In this document: one piece after another, positions 34,991-42,962 of the stretch
Numbering within the stretch: the stretch's first letter is position 1
Layout: each line of letters begins with the position of its first letter
NCBI RefSeq assembly: GCF_001475935.1
Contig: NZ_LDQA01000047.1
Coordinates: 1 to 64,000, forward strand
From: Aureimonas ureilytica
Lineage (GTDB): Bacteria > Pseudomonadota > Alphaproteobacteria > Rhizobiales > Rhizobiaceae
Length of the DNA: 64,000 nt
Direction: 5' to 3'
Program-made: the position numbers and the translations under genes
Notes under the pieces: generated by a model
Databases searched by the model: none
What the model was told of the DNA's origin: nothing
Seen by the model: only the letters and a program-made list of their open reading frames with translations

Positions 34991-35866
34991 ATGGAGACCA
35001 AGGAGCCGGGGCAGAACAATGCGGGGGCGCGTGGACGAATCGTCTCCGTGTCCGCCGCGCCCTACGACGGCTACAGTCCGGCCGAGGCCTTCGAGAGCCT
35101 GGCGAGGATCGGCGCGACCCATGTCGAGCCCGCGTTCATCGTGGGCTACACGGAGCCGTTCGACGAAAGCGCCTTCGCGCCGGATCGGGCGAGCGTCTAT
35201 CGCCGGCTGATCGAGGAACAGGGCCTGGGTTGCGTCGCAATGTCGTCGCATATCGATCTAGGCCTCTCCACGGCCGTCAAGGTCTTCACCGGGCGGATGC
35301 GCTTTGCCGCCGCGATCGGCGCGCGCATCATCGCCACCAATGCCGCAGCCCGTGTTCGGCAAGACGCCTTCTTCGCCCATATGGATCTCTTGCTGCGTCG
35401 GGCAGAGGATTTGGGCGTGGTGATCGCGCTGGAGAATCCCGGCGACGGCAGCGACAATCTCTTGAACACCGCCGAAGACGGATTGGCGCTGGTGCGCCGG
35501 ATCGGCTCCGATCACCTCGGCCTCAATTACGACGCGGCCAACACCGCCTCGCACCGCCCGGAGCTGCAGGACTTCGCCGACGACGCGATCGCCGCCATGC
35601 CGGCATGCGTCCACATCCACGTCAAGGATCTCGTGCGCCGCGAAACCGGCTGGCACTTCACCGCCATCGGCGAGGGCACGATCGGCTGCGAGCGCATCCT
35701 CAAGGCTGCCCGTGCCGCGATGCCGGTCAGTATCGAGTTGCCCTTGCGCCTTCACCGCGGCCCGGATGCACAGCCGGTGCGGCGCGCGGAACGGGTCCCC
35801 CTGCCCGAGATAGAGAAGGTTGTGGCCCGATCCCTCGCCACCGTGCGGACGGCTCTCGCCGTGTGA
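34991..35866 (+). CDS. TIM-barrel sugar isomerase/epimerase family protein
   Basis: A 291-residue protein from the ATG at 34991 (GGAG seven bases upstream). It has the AP-endonuclease-2-type barrel motifs: SPAEAFESLARIGATHVEPAFI, IALENPGDGSDNLL with the metal-binding Glu, LGLNYDAANTAS with Asp, VHIHVKDLV with His, and AIGEGTIGCERILKAA with Glu near the end. These enzymes isomerise or epimerise ketoses using a divalent metal. In this cluster it probably converts an aldose to the ketose that transketolase cleaves. The specific substrate cannot be assigned. Confidence 0.9.
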   Translation: METKEPGQNNAGARGRIVSVSAAPYDGYSPAEAFESLARIGATHVEPAFIVGYTEPFDESAFAPDRASVYRRLIEEQGLGCVAMSSHIDLGLSTAVKVFTGRMRFAAAIGARIIATNAAARVRQDAFFAHMDLLLRRAEDLGVVIALENPGDGSDNLLNTAEDGLALVRRIGSDHLGLNYDAANTASHRPELQDFADDAIAAMPACVHIHVKDLVRRETGWHFTAIGEGTIGCERILKAARAAMPVSIELPLRLHRGPDAQPVRRAERVPLPEIEKVVARSLATVRTALAV

Positions 35867-35963
35867 CGATGAAGGTCGAGTGAACTGCGGCGGTCGTTTC
35901 GACCAATGACACCGCTGCGCTGAGGCTGTGTCCGGCGCGGCCTTCATCCTGACAGGAGACCAC

Positions 35964-36821
35964 ATGCAGCCTGACAACCGCCCCCCTTCCGCCCTTTCCA
36001 ACGTCTCGCTGGCGCGCCGCGCCTGGAACATCCGGCGCAAGGCGCTTCTGATGGGTGAGGTGCAGGGCCAGGGCTATATCGGGCAGGCGCTCGGCATCGC
36101 CGATGTCCTCGCCGCCTCCTATTTCCACGCCCTGCGCTATGATCCGACGGACCCCGAATGGGAGGGGCGCGACCGCTTCCTCCTGTCGATCGGCCATTAT
36201 GCGATAGCGCTCTATGCCGTTCTGATGGAAGCCGGCATCCTACCCGAGGATGAGCTCGAGACCTACGGCATGGACGACAGTCGCATGCCGATGTCCGGCA
36301 TGGCCTCCTATACCCCTGGCATGGAGATCACCGGCGGCTCGCTCGGCCACGGACTCGGCATCGCCGTCGGCATGGCCATGGGGCTGAAGCGCAAGGCAAG
36401 CGACCGCTTCGTCTTCAATCTGATGTCGGATGGGGAACTCGGCGAGGGCTCGACCTGGGAAGCGGCGATGGCCGGCGCTCACCACAAGCTCGACAACCTC
36501 GTCTGCCTGATCGACTTCAACGACCAGCAGGCGGACGGCAAGTCGACGCAGATGCTCTCGGCCGAACCGCTTCTCGACAAGTGGACGGCCTTCGGGTGGC
36601 ATGCCCAGCGTGTCGACGGCAACGACCTCGACGCTGTCGTCGCCGCGCTCGATGCCGCGCGGACGCATCAAGGCGATCAGCCTCGCGTGATCATCTTCGA
36701 CACGTTGATGTGCAAGGGCGTGCCGTTTCTGGAAACGCGCGAGATCACGCATTTCGTCCGGGTCGAAAAGGAGGAATGGGCGAAGGCCCTGGCCGTTCTG
36801 GAAGAAGGAAAGCCCGCATGA
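35964..36821 (+). CDS. transketolase, N-terminal (thiamine diphosphate-binding) subunit
   Basis: A 285-residue protein corresponding to the first domain of transketolase; AGGAG precedes the ATG. Motifs: GEVQGQGYIGQALGIADVLAASYF, the substrate loop region MSGMASYTPGMEITGGSLGHGLGIAVGMAMG, and the thiamine diphosphate/Mg site SDGELGEGSTWEAAM with DFNDQQ. Its partner is the next gene, which overlaps by four bases. Split two-subunit transketolases are common in sugar-catabolism clusters, including those reported for apulose-phosphate and sulfo-sugars. Confidence 0.92.
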   Translation: MQPDNRPPSALSNVSLARRAWNIRRKALLMGEVQGQGYIGQALGIADVLAASYFHALRYDPTDPEWEGRDRFLLSIGHYAIALYAVLMEAGILPEDELETYGMDDSRMPMSGMASYTPGMEITGGSLGHGLGIAVGMAMGLKRKASDRFVFNLMSDGELGEGSTWEAAMAGAHHKLDNLVCLIDFNDQQADGKSTQMLSAEPLLDKWTAFGWHAQRVDGNDLDAVVAALDAARTHQGDQPRVIIFDTLMCKGVPFLETREITHFVRVEKEEWAKALAVLEEGKPA

Positions 36822-37855
36822 CTCATGCATCCATGGCCCGCAAGTACCAGCCGCGCCGTGCGGCTCCCGAAGGCGAGCGGGTGGCGACCTCCGCCATGAT
36901 CGCCTCCCTCGCGGCCGAGGGCTACGAGACGGAGAACGCGCCCTTCGGCCACGCGCTGGTGGAACTGGCGAAGGCGGACGAACGGATCGTCGGCCTGTCG
37001 GCGGATCTTGCTAAATACACCGACCTTCACATCCTCGCCCAAGCGATGCCGGACCGCTTCTACCAGATGGGCATGGCCGAGCAGGTTATGGTCTCGGCGG
37101 CGGCAGGTCTGGCGCGCGAGGGCTTCCTGCCCTTCGCCACCACCTATGCCGTTTTCGCCTCCCGCCGCGCCTACGACTTCATCGCCATGGCGATCGCGGA
37201 GGAGAATCTTCCCGTCAAGATCGTCTGCGCCCTGCCGGGCCTGACCACCGGCTACGGCCCGAGCCATCAGGCGACCGAGGATCTGGCGATCTTTCGGGGC
37301 CTGCCGAACATGACGATCATCGACCCCTGCGACGCGGTGGACATCCGCCAGTCCGTGCCAGCCATGGCGGCCCATCCCGGACCGATCTATTCTCGCTTGC
37401 TGCGCGGCAAGGTGCCGGCCGTGCTGACCCGCTGGAAGCCGGACTATCAGTTCGCCATCGGCAAGGCGCAGGTGATCCGCGAGGGTAAGCAGGTCCTCGT
37501 GATCTCGTCGGGCTTCATGACGATGCGCGCTCTGGACGCCGCCGAGCAGCTTGCCAAGGACGGGATCGACGTCGCTGTCCTCCACTCACCCACCATCAAA
37601 CCGCTCGACACGGAGACGATCTTGCGGGAGGCAGGCCGAGGCGGGCGGCTGGTTGTCACCGCCGAGAACCACTCGGTGGTGGGCGGACTCGGCGAGTCGG
37701 TCGCCAGCACGCTACTACGCGCCGGCGTCACGCCGACCTTCCGCATGATCGGCCTACCGGACGAATTCCTGGAGGCTGGTGCCCTGCCGACGCTTCATAA
37801 CCTATACGGAATCTCCGTCGGGAAGATCGCCGAGCAGATCAGGGGCTGGGTATAA
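36818..37855 (+). CDS. transketolase, C-terminal (pyrimidine-binding) subunit
   Basis: A 345-residue protein starting inside the stop of the first subunit (ATGA). It has the pyrimidine domain with the catalytic Glu in QMGMAEQVMVSAAAGLAREGFLPFATTYAVFASRRAYD, then GLTTGYGPSHQATEDLAIFRGLPNMTII, and the C-terminal domain with VTAENHSVVGGLGESVAS. Together with the preceding subunit it would transfer two-carbon ketol units. The N-terminal 30 residues are an unusual basic extension. Last gene of the rightward operon. Confidence 0.92.
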   Translation: MTHASMARKYQPRRAAPEGERVATSAMIASLAAEGYETENAPFGHALVELAKADERIVGLSADLAKYTDLHILAQAMPDRFYQMGMAEQVMVSAAAGLAREGFLPFATTYAVFASRRAYDFIAMAIAEENLPVKIVCALPGLTTGYGPSHQATEDLAIFRGLPNMTIIDPCDAVDIRQSVPAMAAHPGPIYSRLLRGKVPAVLTRWKPDYQFAIGKAQVIREGKQVLVISSGFMTMRALDAAEQLAKDGIDVAVLHSPTIKPLDTETILREAGRGGRLVVTAENHSVVGGLGESVASTLLRAGVTPTFRMIGLPDEFLEAGALPTLHNLYGISVGKIAEQIRGWV

Positions 37856-38203
37856 GAGCGCCCAACAATAACTCGCGGGGCCGGCTGGTCGGGTCTTCTC
37901 GCCATCCAAGAGCGGGCCACATGTCTCGCCTGTCCTTCGGACCGTCGCGAACCTTCGCTCAACGACCTGACGCCTCCGCGAAACCCAAAAAAGCGGCCTC
38001 GGTTCGGCGAGCGGTCTCCGAGGTAGGGGCGAGATCAGCGCCCGTTCCCGGACGCGAGGATCACCTGAAATACCACCCTCGACGCGCCGGATCGCGCCGG
38101 GCGGCTTCAGTCCAAGGCATGATCGGCGCCACGAAGACTCGCAACCTGATGCAATCACAGCCCGCTGAAACCGCTCAACTCGTTTCGGGTTCGGCCTTCC
38201 ACG
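37856..38203. other. intergenic region without recognised genes
   Basis: About 350 bases between the convergent transketolase and Tad-type genes. No family motif, tRNA or repeat was recognised, and I found no strong terminator hairpin with a T run. Confidence 0.45.
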
Positions 38204-39667
38204 TTACTGGGCCAGACGCACCTGGTTGATGGCCTTCGCGATGCCCGAAAACGCACTCAGCAAGCGGTTCCGATCCGATGCGTCGAAATAATGCTTCGCA
38301 TCCGTCGCGCATAGCCGCAGCATGTCCTTGGCGGTGGCGTTGTCTACCATGAAAGCGATGGTGTAGACTTCGATCTTCTTGTTCTTCGCGTAGCTGCAGA
38401 TCGACAACGTATCGTTGTTTGTCTGGTTCACCTCGATCGCGGCCTTGTCTGCCTTCGAACTCAACGAAACGTGACGACCGTCATTCGGGTCGAACCGCAG
38501 CGTATTGTCACCATCGGTCATCAGAACCAAGATCTTCTTCGGATCGATATTGTCCTTGTCATAGTCCGCCGCTTCACTGAGAGGCTCGGTAGCGGAAAGG
38601 ATGTTCTGGCCCCAAATCATCCCTGCCGGGATATAAGTGTAGGGCTTGTATTTATCTCCTATATTGATGACGAGGTTGTGGATCGCAGCGAGCAAGGTGG
38701 GTTTGTCGTTGCTCAAGGGGACGATCGGGCTCAGGCAATGCTGGCTCGTTTCGAGATAGCCGGGATAGGGAATGGTGCTGGCGAGGTCGTTCAGGCGATA
38801 GGTTCCCGGCCTTCTCGAACCGATGCACCCGAACCATTTATAGGTTTTACCTTTTCCGCCTCCCGAGCAGTCTTCGTAAGGCGCGACCGTCCTGATTTCT
38901 GACGCAGTACAGTCTCCACCGCAGGTGGATTGTTCCGGCACACCGTCGACAAATTTCTTGCAAGAATATTCCGCGGTCTTCTGAAGACAGATCTTTTTCT
39001 GGGTCTTGGTTTCGCAGACTTTGTCTTTCGCCGCTTCGGTGTAGTCTCGGCCGACGTCGATCCATGGTTCGTTGCGGTACTTCGTCCCGACATTGATGTA
39101 ATCGGCATAGGGCACGATCCCGATTCGAATCGGACTGTCATCGCCACTAATCAACTGATCGACGAGTTCGCGAGAAGCCTGTTTCAGCGTGTCGATCTTG
39201 GAGATGCCGCTGCGATCCTTTTCTGACATGGACCAGGTGTTGTCGAGCACGAGAGCGAGCTCCACCTTCCGCACGGGCGCGCGTATCGCCTTGGCGGCCG
39301 TCTGAAGACCCAGATCGTGAAAATTGGCGATCTGCATGAGCGTCAAAGGCAGGACGGCCGATGTTGTGAGTTCGATGTCCTTCGAAGTTGCTTCGAGGGC
39401 GTCGAGTTTCAGATCTATGACAGACGCGTCCGTCATGTTGGCCAGAAGATAGGATTTGGCTAGAGCCTCAAGTTTTTGCTGATCCTGTTCCATGGAGGCG
39501 GCAAGCGCGAGAGCGGCCATATCGGTCGCGTTTTGGAGCTGGCTTCGCGCGGAGTAGTATCGCGTACCATCGATCGCGAAGCCGACAATCAAGATCAACG
39601 GAATGACGATGATCGCCGTCAGAATTGCGAAGGTTCCAGACCGATCGCTCGAGAAATTCGAAAGCAT
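38204..39667 (-). CDS. TadG-like pilus-assembly protein with von Willebrand A domain
   Basis: A 487-residue protein starting at the ATG at 39667 (GAGGATCAGAG upstream). It opens with the Tad-type signal anchor SGTFAILTAIIVIPLILIVGFAIDGTRYYSARSQLQNATDMAALALA. A von Willebrand A domain follows, with MIDAS-like VLDNTWSMS and later ILVLMTDGDNT. About eight Cys residues lie in an inserted segment around residues 225-300 and could form disulfides outside the membrane. Such TadG-like proteins assemble with Flp pili or act at the envelope. It is the last of three coupled genes. Confidence 0.88.
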   Translation of the reverse strand: MLSNFSSDRSGTFAILTAIIVIPLILIVGFAIDGTRYYSARSQLQNATDMAALALAASMEQDQQKLEALAKSYLLANMTDASVIDLKLDALEATSKDIELTTSAVLPLTLMQIANFHDLGLQTAAKAIRAPVRKVELALVLDNTWSMSEKDRSGISKIDTLKQASRELVDQLISGDDSPIRIGIVPYADYINVGTKYRNEPWIDVGRDYTEAAKDKVCETKTQKKICLQKTAEYSCKKFVDGVPEQSTCGGDCTASEIRTVAPYEDCSGGGKGKTYKWFGCIGSRRPGTYRLNDLASTIPYPGYLETSQHCLSPIVPLSNDKPTLLAAIHNLVINIGDKYKPYTYIPAGMIWGQNILSATEPLSEAADYDKDNIDPKKILVLMTDGDNTLRFDPNDGRHVSLSSKADKAAIEVNQTNNDTLSICSYAKNKKIEVYTIAFMVDNATAKDMLRLCATDAKHYFDASDRNRLLSAFSGIAKAINQVRLAQ

Positions 39668-39689
39668 CTCTCTGATCCTCAAAGCTCTA

Positions 39690-40265
39690 TCAACAGTCCG
39701 TGCAGGTTATGGTCCACATTCCTCTAGGGCGGGAATACGTGACTTTGGAGAGCTCGACCGACTTCTCGAAAATGTCGCTGGTCACAGGCTCGTAATCGTA
39801 AAGAGTTTCGGTCACGACGAGAGACTTCTGCTCGTCGGTCCAAAGATTGGGCGGGGTCTGATAAATGCTTCCCGGGCTTCTTCTATCCATATTCTGCCCC
39901 ACGGACCACATTACCTTCGACTGTCCGTCCGGTTTGGGTGATAGAACGGAAACCCGGAGTTTCAGCGGGTTGGGAGAATAGGGCTGGAGCACGGCGTTCG
40001 CGGCCGTGAAGATTTGCAGAACGTCGTCGGAGGTGAGAGTGGAGGATTGGCTGATCAAATCTCCAACGATCGACGTGGCATGCTTCAACTTTTGGTCGCA
40101 TGTCAGGGCCAGCGTCAGCTCGATATTGCCGATATAGATCAGGAGCAGGATCGGCGCGATGATCGCGAACTCGATCGCGGCGACGCCAGACCTGTTCGCG
40201 ACGTTACGACCTGTCAGGAGCGGGGCTTGGGAGAACTGCCAAGCAAACCTTCGAAACGGCTTCAT
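39690..40265 (-). CDS. TadE-like membrane protein
   Basis: A 191-residue protein whose ATG overlaps the stop of the upstream TadE-like gene (ATGA). It has the family anchor RSGVAAIEFAIIAPILLLIYIGNIELTLALTCDQKLKHATSIVGDLISQS at about residues 27-76. The rest is a periplasmic domain with two Cys at the C-terminus (TITCTDC). TadE-type proteins are pseudopilins or minor components of the tight-adherence secretion system. No tad ATPase or Flp pilin gene is close by. Confidence 0.85.
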   Translation of the reverse strand: MKPFRRFAWQFSQAPLLTGRNVANRSGVAAIEFAIIAPILLLIYIGNIELTLALTCDQKLKHATSIVGDLISQSSTLTSDDVLQIFTAANAVLQPYSPNPLKLRVSVLSPKPDGQSKVMWSVGQNMDRRSPGSIYQTPPNLWTDEQKSLVVTETLYDYEPVTSDIFEKSVELSKVTYSRPRGMWTITCTDC

Positions 40266-40804
40266 TGAAACGGCTCGGTCTTGAACACATCGACCGCGAC
40301 GAGCATGTGATTGCCGCTTGGTGTGTTGGACAGGAAACGGCGAATGATGTCCGTGTGAATGGGCCATTCGTAGAACGCGCGTAACGCCATGATCCGACCT
40401 GGCTCGCCCTCGTCGTAAGCCAAGCCGTCGACGTCGATCACGTTATTCTTCACCGGGGCGGCCGACGAGATGTCCGAATAGCGCTCGTACTCGCGCAGAT
40501 CGATCTGCAATTTCTCGCAGTCGATCGGGATGGCCATGGTGGCGCAGATCCTCTGTCGCAGGTCTGGGGCCGAGACCTGAGCATCCGCGACCTCGCCCGT
40601 GCGGACCTGACGGCCGACTTGAGCGGTCGCGTTCTCCAACGTCATTTCCCCAATGAAAACCGCTGCAGTTTCCAGGACGGCGAAGATGAGAAGGAAAAAC
40701 GGCACTGCCAGAATGGCGAACTCGATCGCGGTTGTTCCCCGCCTGTCTCGCACAAAGCGTCGACGCGCGGCACGATCTCGGTGTCTGTCGCGGAACTCCA
40801 ACAT
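40262..40804 (-). CDS. TadE-like membrane protein, first of the trio
   Basis: A 180-residue protein with an Arg-rich start and the TadE anchor RRGTTAIEFAILAVPFFLLIFAVLETAAVFIGEMTLENATAQVGRQVRTG at about residues 21-70. The remaining part is a periplasmic domain with Cys residues in LRQRICATMAIPIDCEKL. The start at 40804 fits the anchor position. It is preceded by an AT-rich region that should hold the promoter of the trio. Confidence 0.85.
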   Translation of the reverse strand: MLEFRDRHRDRAARRRFVRDRRGTTAIEFAILAVPFFLLIFAVLETAAVFIGEMTLENATAQVGRQVRTGEVADAQVSAPDLRQRICATMAIPIDCEKLQIDLREYERYSDISSAAPVKNNVIDVDGLAYDEGEPGRIMALRAFYEWPIHTDIIRRFLSNTPSGNHMLVAVDVFKTEPFQ

Positions 40805-41220
40805 ACTTCGCTCTTGGAACCCGTTCGATAGACGGCCTGAATCGGTAGATGGCTATAGACTAAGTTAGTGCGCTTTGCATTAAAGAACTCTTTATGCACG
40901 TAGATACATCGAGAAATTTACTTTATATCAAATGAAAATACTAAGGGTTGAGAGTATATTGTTTGATATATTTATTACATTGCTCGATTGTGCGGTGACC
41001 CGGATCCCTTATCGCAAGGACCGTGTTGGCGCCGTTCGACGGATGGGGCGTTCGTGGTTTTGAACTGGATCCGTGGGGGTAACGGAGGTCATCGTCTGGT
41101 CGAGATAGGATCCCTCATTCGCCCTGCGAATGCTCGGCCCTCGCATCCATGGCTCTTCGCTTCGCGTGGACGGATGGGATTCCCTCGTCCACCCTTCCAA
41201 TTCAGGGGATTCAGATGCTC
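40805..41220. other. AT-rich intergenic region upstream of the Tad trio
   Basis: About 415 bases. The stretch 40860-40980 is markedly AT-rich (several TATA- and ATAT-like runs) and probably contains the promoter for the TadE/TadG genes. The small frames here show no recognised family. Confidence 0.5.
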
Positions 41221-42207
41221 TCAGCGAGCGGAAGCAACGCCGGAGAATATCCGATAAACGCCGCGTCCCGCGTTTTTGGCTTGATACAGGGCAGCGTCCG
41301 CTTCTCGGTAGAGTTGGATGGCGTTGCCATCCCCGCGCGTGGCGATCCCGATGGAGGCGCCAACCTTGGCCAGCCTCCCCTCGACCCGCATGTCCCGCGA
41401 GATTTCGCTGATCGCGCGCATGGCCAAGGTCTCGACCTTGGCGCTCGCGGCGTCGGTCAACAAGGCGAACTCGTCTCCTCCGATCCGCGCCGGAAATGCC
41501 AGACCGTCGGCGCAGTCAGCGAGCCTTTGTCCCACGATGCGCAAGACCTCGTCCCCCGCGCTATGGCCGAGCCGATCGTTGATGAGCTTGAATCCGTCGA
41601 GATCGAGCAGCAGAAGCGTGGCGCGTGAGGAACAGCGTACCGCCGCTTCGCACAGAGCCTGCAGGCGATGATTGAAGGAATGGCGGTTGGCAAGCTGGGT
41701 TATCTCGTCGTGTTCGGCGAGGTGGCGCATACGCTCCAGAAGGGCCAGTTCATCCGTGACATCGCGCTTCACGCCGAAAATGCGAGCGGGAACGCCATCG
41801 CGCATTTCGACCGTGGCGGTGATCCGGATCCAGCGTTGCGCCCCCGTGCCGGTTCGGATCCTTGCGTCGCACTCGAAGCCCGAGCCCGTTCGTATGGCTT
41901 GAGCGCGGAGCGCGATCAGCCGCTCGCGCGTTTCGGAATCGTATTGCTGGAGGATCAAATGTCGGTCGGGGCGAATGCCACGGGGGAGGTCGAACAGATC
42001 ATAGACCCCATCACTCCAGATCAATGTCTGGTCGGGCAGACTGCATTCCCAAACGCCCATCTTCACGGTGGCGAACGCGGCGTTGAGAACCGTGAGATCA
42101 TGAGGGCTTCGCTCGCAGAGCGACACGGGGCGCGCGATCTCGCGCAATGACGCGGTCGCGCCGTTCGGATCCGGTTCCGGAGACTTCGCGATCGGCTTCG
42201 ACGACAT
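41221..42207 (-). CDS. PAS-GGDEF diguanylate cyclase
   Basis: A cytoplasmic sensor that would make cyclic di-GMP. The PAS domain spans about residues 40-160 (VKMGVWECSLPDQTLIWSDGVYDLFDLP, then the PAC-type RWIRITATVEMRDGVPARIFGVKRDVTD). The GGDEF domain follows (HDEITQLANRHSF), with active site RIGGDEFALL and metal-binding Asp in LLDLDGFKLINDRLGHSAGDE. No transmembrane segment. The start is uncertain: ATG at 42207 is used here, GTG at 42237 is possible, and neither has a good ribosome site. Confidence 0.88.
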   Translation of the reverse strand: MSSKPIAKSPEPDPNGATASLREIARPVSLCERSPHDLTVLNAAFATVKMGVWECSLPDQTLIWSDGVYDLFDLPRGIRPDRHLILQQYDSETRERLIALRAQAIRTGSGFECDARIRTGTGAQRWIRITATVEMRDGVPARIFGVKRDVTDELALLERMRHLAEHDEITQLANRHSFNHRLQALCEAAVRCSSRATLLLLDLDGFKLINDRLGHSAGDEVLRIVGQRLADCADGLAFPARIGGDEFALLTDAASAKVETLAMRAISEISRDMRVEGRLAKVGASIGIATRGDGNAIQLYREADAALYQAKNAGRGVYRIFSGVASAR

Positions 42208-42339
42208 CGGCTGAACGCCCGCTTGAATCCCTGTCACATCATGGCTGGCTTGACGACGTTCACACAGGCACGCTCAACCCACTTCGGAAGAGTGCCGCCA
42301 AGCCCATCACGATCCATTATGGCACGATTCCCTTAAAGT

Positions 42340-42916
42340 TTGATGAGATGGCCAATCGCTGGCGTTGCGCCTCCAGATGCCGCTCCCAGCCCAGCGAGCG
42401 GTGAGGGCTGCCGAAGCCTCGATCGCGCCTTCGGCGGCCGGACGGCGCGACGGCGAGGGAGCCCCGGAAAGAAGGGTCGGCAGAGCCGATGCCGGTGAGA
42501 AGAAACGCAGCGGGCCGATCCGGCCATTCCGGCTATGAACGACAGGTGGGGAACGGCGCGATTCGCCGTTGAACTGTCGGAGCGAAATTCCATCGTCAGC
42601 GCCCTCGATTGGGAAGCCAGGTGAGGCCGACCGCAGGACGACGAGATGATGGAGACGATGGAGGTGATGAGCGGCACGCCACGGTAGCTGAAGCGCGGGT
42701 GATAGCGGGCGGGACGCGCGAGAACGTGTCGATGACCGTCAGGATGCGCAGGGTCGCAACTGGTCGCGGGTTGGTCGTGGACGATGTCGCCCACGTCCGG
42801 TTCGCATGGGTCGCTGCCCTCCCCCGGTGGTCCCGCAGCTTGGCGTTCCCGCGAGGCTTCGGCACCTTATTCCCGAGCTGAAGACCGATCTCCAGCCCAG
42901 GAGCGCTTGACCTCAA
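42340..42916 (-). pseudogene. degenerate IS3-family transposase (OrfB) remnant
   Basis: Pieces of an IS3-type integrase appear in several frames on the minus strand. One reads ANRTWATSSTTNPRP followed by LRILTVIDTFSRV; another has HPRFSYRGV; and a C-terminal piece SPHRSLGWE sits near 42400. In functional elements these read as TWATDxVHDxL, LRILTVVDTFSR, FSYRGxDV and RPHRSLGW. Multiple frameshifts and substitutions make it non-functional. No terminal inverted repeats or target duplication could be defined. Confidence 0.65.
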
Positions 42917-42962
42917 CAGGCCGAACGGAGCAGAGCCGCCCGGACCTGTGTGGTCGGAGATG

